This document shows, piece by piece, positions 6,049-8,693 of a DNA stretch of 8,693 nt. The stretch covers positions 1-8,693 of the forward strand of contig JAFYTB010000251.1 of assembly GCA_017559045.1 (NCBI GenBank), read 5' to 3'. The position numbers were made by a program, and so were the translations under genes. The DNA is from Eggerthellaceae bacterium (GTDB lineage Bacteria > Actinomycetota > Coriobacteriia > Coriobacteriales > Eggerthellaceae). The notes below the pieces were generated by a model, which saw only the letters and a program-made list of their open reading frames with translations, had not been told where the DNA came from and made no database searches. Position 1 is the first letter of the stretch. Each line of letters begins with the position of its first letter.

Positions 6049-6969
6049 TTAAGAACGGTCGTCCATCTCTCCAACGAAGCCGCGTGCGAATTCGCGAGCG
6101 TCGAAATCCCTGAGATCCTCGATGCCTTCGCCAACGCCGATCTTAATGATAGGCAGCTCAAGCTCATGGCTGACGGCAAGGGCAATACCGCCCTTAGCAG
6201 TTCCGTCGAGCTTGGTAATGATGAGAGCATCGAGCGAGAGTGCCTTGTTGAACTCGCGAGCCTGCTGAAGACCGTTCTGGCCCGTGGTCGCGTCGATAAC
6301 GAGAACCGTATACACGGGAAGCTTGGAGCGCTTGCGAACGACATTCACAACCTTCTCAAGCTCACGCATGAGGTCTGCGGAAGTATGGAGACGACCCGCA
6401 GTGTCGATGAGGACAAGGTCGCTGCCCAGCTCTTCGGCACGCTCAATAGTTGCATAGCAAACGCTAGCGGGATCGCTACCGCGCTCGCGGGTGACCATCT
6501 CGACCTCGGCACGCTTCGACCAAACCTCGAGCTGCTCGATAGCGGCAGCGCGGAAGGTGTCGGCCGAACCAAGAACAACCTTGCGACCAGCGTCGGTAGC
6601 TTCCTTGGCAATCTTGCCGACCGTCGTGGTCTTGCCGGTGCCGTTAATGCCAACGAACAGGATCAAGGAGGGCTCGCCGCCGAGAATCTCTTCGCCACCC
6701 TGCGTAAAGGTTCCGGCGATCTGGTCATTCAGCATATCGAGGACCGCGTAAGCATCAGGCAGGGCCTTGCGCTTTGCCTGATCGCGCAGATTGTCCACGA
6801 TCTCGCAAGCCGCAGAACCGCCAATATCGCTGAGGATAAGTGCCTCCTCGAGACCATCCCAAAAATCATCATCAAGGTCGGGGCCGCGATCGAGCAGTAC
6901 GTTCATCTGCTCCTTGAACTTAGTGCGGGAACGAGCCAAGCCTTCGCTAATGCGATCGAAAAAACCCAT
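6049..6969 (-). CDS. ftsY: Signal recognition particle receptor FtsY
   Basis: FtsY is the membrane-associated SRP GTPase that docks ribosome-nascent-chain-SRP complexes on the Sec translocon. This 306-residue protein is a minimal NG-domain form: it starts with an amphipathic helix (MGFFDRISEGLARSR) and the four-helix N domain, without the long acidic A domain of E. coli FtsY. GTPase motifs are all present: G1 GINGTGKTT (107-115), G2/insertion-box DTFRAAA (137-143), G3 DTAGR (189-193), G4 TKLD (252-255) and G5 GVGEG (278-282). DTAGR with GINGTGKTT separates it from Ffh (usually GLQGxGKTT), and no M domain follows. Start: ATG with TAGGAG a few bases upstream. It lies between two respiratory genes, with terminators on both sides, so it is likely a single-gene transcript. 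The common smc-ftsY arrangement is absent upstream. Confidence 0.97.
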   Translation of the reverse strand: MGFFDRISEGLARSRTKFKEQMNVLLDRGPDLDDDFWDGLEEALILSDIGGSAACEIVDNLRDQAKRKALPDAYAVLDMLNDQIAGTFTQGGEEILGGEPSLILFVGINGTGKTTTVGKIAKEATDAGRKVVLGSADTFRAAAIEQLEVWSKRAEVEMVTRERGSDPASVCYATIERAEELGSDLVLIDTAGRLHTSADLMRELEKVVNVVRKRSKLPVYTVLVIDATTGQNGLQQAREFNKALSLDALIITKLDGTAKGGIALAVSHELELPIIKIGVGEGIEDLRDFDAREFARGFVGEMDDRS

Positions 6970-7065
6970 GCGGGCTCCTATCAGGTAGAAAACACGTATC
7001 GAATTAGTTTAGCGCAACTTGGGCGCTCGTCGAGAACGCATCGACGCACGCACGAATGAGACCAG

Positions 7066-7106
7066 AAACAAATCGGGCGCGGCAACCAAGTGGAAGCCAC
7101 GCCCGA
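7066..7106 (-). terminator. Intrinsic terminator of the FAD-reductase gene
   Basis: The minus-strand RNA forms an 11-bp stem: TCGGGCG/CGCCCGA (7100-7106 / 7073-7079), a U-G wobble, and GGC/GCC, closing a 12-nt loop. It is followed by TTTGTTTCT. It begins 24 bp after the FAD-reductase stop codon. The one wobble pair is U-G only in the minus direction (C-A in the other), which supports the orientation. Confidence 0.82.
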
Positions 7107-7130
7107 CAAAAGGGGATTTAACGCGAAGCG

Positions 7131-8693
7131 TTAGAGCTGAGCAACCTGACGGCCGCAGAGCATACCGAAGGTCACGCAACGACCAGCGTTGAGGCCAGCA
7201 GCGAGGTTCGGGTAGGTGCCGTTGTAGTAGTTGCCAGAGTCGTTACCGATGACATAGAGACCATCAATAGGAGCGTTCTCGGCGTTCAGAGCCTGGAACT
7301 TGGTGTTGATCTTGATGCCGTCAAGGGTGCACAGGGTCATACCAGAGAGCTTGCAGGCATAGAAGGGAGCCTTACGCAGCTCGGAAAGACGGAAGGCCTC
7401 CTTGCCGTACTGGGTGTCATTCTGGGCATCGAAGTAACCGTTGTGCTCTTCGACGGTAGCAAGGAAGGTCTCCTTGTTGATGCCAAAGGCCTCGGCGATC
7501 TCCTCGAGAGTGTCAGCCTTGATGACCTTGCCCTCTTCGATGAGGCTCTCGATGATAGCTGCGGTGCCGTCGACACCCTCGGGATCCATCTGGTTGGTAC
7601 CCTCGCCCTTGATAAGGCCGGAGCAACCGATGGTGTGGAAGCGAACGATGTCCTCGGGCCAGTTGGAATCCCACACGTTGAACCAGGCACGCTGGCTGCT
7701 CTTGCGAGCCAGAGCATGAACGAGGAAATCATAGGGAGAAGACTCGTTGGTGATACGCTCGCCCTCGATGTCTACCTTGAGGAAGGGCTGGGTTGCCATA
7801 TGGAAGTAACCGAAGTCCATGGCGAAGGGATCGCCAGGCATCTGGTCAGGACGCATGATGCCGCGGTCGAAGACCATGGAAGTGGGGTTCTCGTCCTTGA
7901 CGGCACCCGCCCAGAGGCATGCCTTGATGCCCTGGCCCTGAGCATTGAAGTTGCCGAAAGGAACCAAGCCGCAGAGGCCCTTAGCGGTCTCAGCCTGAAG
8001 GGTCAGATACATATCGGGGTTATTGGAGTAGCCACCAGTTGCGACGATGACGCCCTTGGAAGCGTTAATGCGCAGGTACTCACCGTTAGCGTTGGAAGCA
8101 TAGATGCCGATAACCTTACCGGTCTCATCCTGGATCAGGCACTCGAGTCCCGTCTCATAACGCAGCTCGGCGTTCGGCTGAGCGAGGAAGTTGCCCTCGA
8201 CGAGCTTATAAGTCACGCCCTCGGCGCTTGCCTCGTCCTTACCAGCCTTGCCATTGTCGAGCATTGCGCCATGGCCAGTAGGCCAGCACTTGTAACGGGT
8301 CTCGTGCTCAGGCATGCTCCACTCGAGATCGATCTTGCAGAGCTCCTTGCCGTCGACCAGGTCACAGTACCAGTTAACAGCTTCAGCGGAATTGTCGGCC
8401 CAAAGCTTATACAGATCGAGAGAGCCGTTGTTCAGAGAGTAGTGCACCAGGTCGTTGCAGATCTCCATCGGATCAATGTTGATACCCTGCTCGATCTGCT
8501 TCTTGGAACCAATAGCACCGATAGCGGAGCCGCGCAGACCCGTGCCGGTAGCATACTTCTCAATAAGCAAGGTCTTGGCACCCTCCATCGCAGCAAAGTT
8601 TGCAGCAACCAGGCCAGAGCAGCCAGCGCCGATAACCAGAACCTCGGTGTCGATGGTCTCAACGCAGTCGGCATCCGTGATAGCCGGCGGCTC
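7131..8693 (-). CDS. FAD-binding reductase of the fumarate reductase/flavocytochrome c family, substrate unknown (5' end beyond window)
   Basis: 520 residues are visible with the N-terminus off the right edge; relatives usually begin with a Tat or Sec signal, which cannot be seen here. The Rossmann FAD site DTEVLVIGAGCSG (15-27) is followed by LLIEK (42-46). ATGGYSNNP (218-226) is the second FAD-contact block, GDPFAMDFGYFHM (287-299) and RITNESSPYDF (313-323) lie in the capping/active-site region, and GLYVIGNDSG (478-487) with the tail to residue 520 closes the FAD domain. Established: this superfamily includes fumarate, urocanate and methacrylate reductases and ketosteroid dehydrogenases. 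By remembered alignment to Shewanella fumarate reductase, the three substrate-binding residues (two Arg, one His) appear replaced, so fumarate is an unlikely substrate. No CxxCH haem motif is visible. It ends in a terminator and is not co-transcribed with ftsY. Codon use is biased as in dmsAB. Confidence 0.9.
   Translation of the reverse strand, partial: EPPAITDADCVETIDTEVLVIGAGCSGLVAANFAAMEGAKTLLIEKYATGTGLRGSAIGAIGSKKQIEQGINIDPMEICNDLVHYSLNNGSLDLYKLWADNSAEAVNWYCDLVDGKELCKIDLEWSMPEHETRYKCWPTGHGAMLDNGKAGKDEASAEGVTYKLVEGNFLAQPNAELRYETGLECLIQDETGKVIGIYASNANGEYLRINASKGVIVATGGYSNNPDMYLTLQAETAKGLCGLVPFGNFNAQGQGIKACLWAGAVKDENPTSMVFDRGIMRPDQMPGDPFAMDFGYFHMATQPFLKVDIEGERITNESSPYDFLVHALARKSSQRAWFNVWDSNWPEDIVRFHTIGCSGLIKGEGTNQMDPEGVDGTAAIIESLIEEGKVIKADTLEEIAEAFGINKETFLATVEEHNGYFDAQNDTQYGKEAFRLSELRKAPFYACKLSGMTLCTLDGIKINTKFQALNAENAPIDGLYVIGNDSGNYYNGTYPNLAAGLNAGRCVTFGMLCGRQVAQL

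Noticed and set aside
6166..7059. 297-codon plus-strand open frame antisense to ftsY
   Set aside because: All five GTPase motifs are on the minus strand with a good ribosome-binding site; the antisense frame has no recognisable motif.
1..8693. CRISPR array, insertion sequence, tRNA or rRNA
   Set aside because: No regularly spaced repeats, transposase motifs, terminal inverted repeats or cloverleaf-like segments were seen; the genes form an ordinary chromosomal layout.

Overview
This window reads as a slice of an anaerobic, respiratory member of the Coriobacteriia (Actinomycetota, the Eggerthella/Slackia/Collinsella type of gut anaerobe). The basis is a moderately high GC content, a Tat-exported lipoprotein-type DmsA, a flavocytochrome-c-like FAD reductase and a haem-binding histidine kinase close together. 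The genus cannot be fixed from the sequence alone. Every supported gene lies on the minus strand, so transcription runs from high to low coordinates.

In transcription order the window holds six genes. (1) A large FAD-binding reductase, cut by the right edge (7131-8693), is closed by an intrinsic terminator (7066-7106). (2) ftsY, the signal-recognition-particle receptor GTPase (6049-6969), is closed by its own terminator (5972-6015). (3) A 190-bp AT-rich regulatory stretch follows (5781-5971). (4) dmsA (3183-5780) and dmsB (2562-3170) lie 12 bp apart and encode the molybdopterin catalytic subunit and the four-cluster ferredoxin subunit of a DMSO-reductase-type enzyme. (5) A 242-bp gap (2320-2561) contains a hairpin, a compact three-way-junction RNA fold and a possible 10-codon leader ORF. 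(6) A TorD/DmsD-family maturation chaperone (1615-2319) is followed by a membrane histidine kinase with a c-type-haem (CxxCH) Tll0287/DUF3365 sensor domain, cut by the left edge (1-1540).

Functionally, the dmsA-dmsB-torD-kinase block forms a self-contained respiratory module. DmsA carries a Tat signal and a lipobox cysteine, so the DmsAB complex is probably folded and loaded with cofactor in the cytoplasm with help from the TorD-like chaperone, exported by Tat and held on the outer face of the membrane by a lipid. No DmsC-type membrane anchor is encoded beside it. The kinase, with an extracytoplasmic haem domain, is a good candidate for the redox or ligand sensor that controls the module. ftsY is a housekeeping gene sitting between two respiratory units and insulated by terminators.

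The most unusual item is the dmsB-torD gap. Its 82-nt fold has one wobble pair in each of its three stems, and all three pair as G-U only in the minus-strand RNA, which is the strand the operon is transcribed from. Its two hairpin loops are also complementary to each other. I do not recognise it as a known RNA class.
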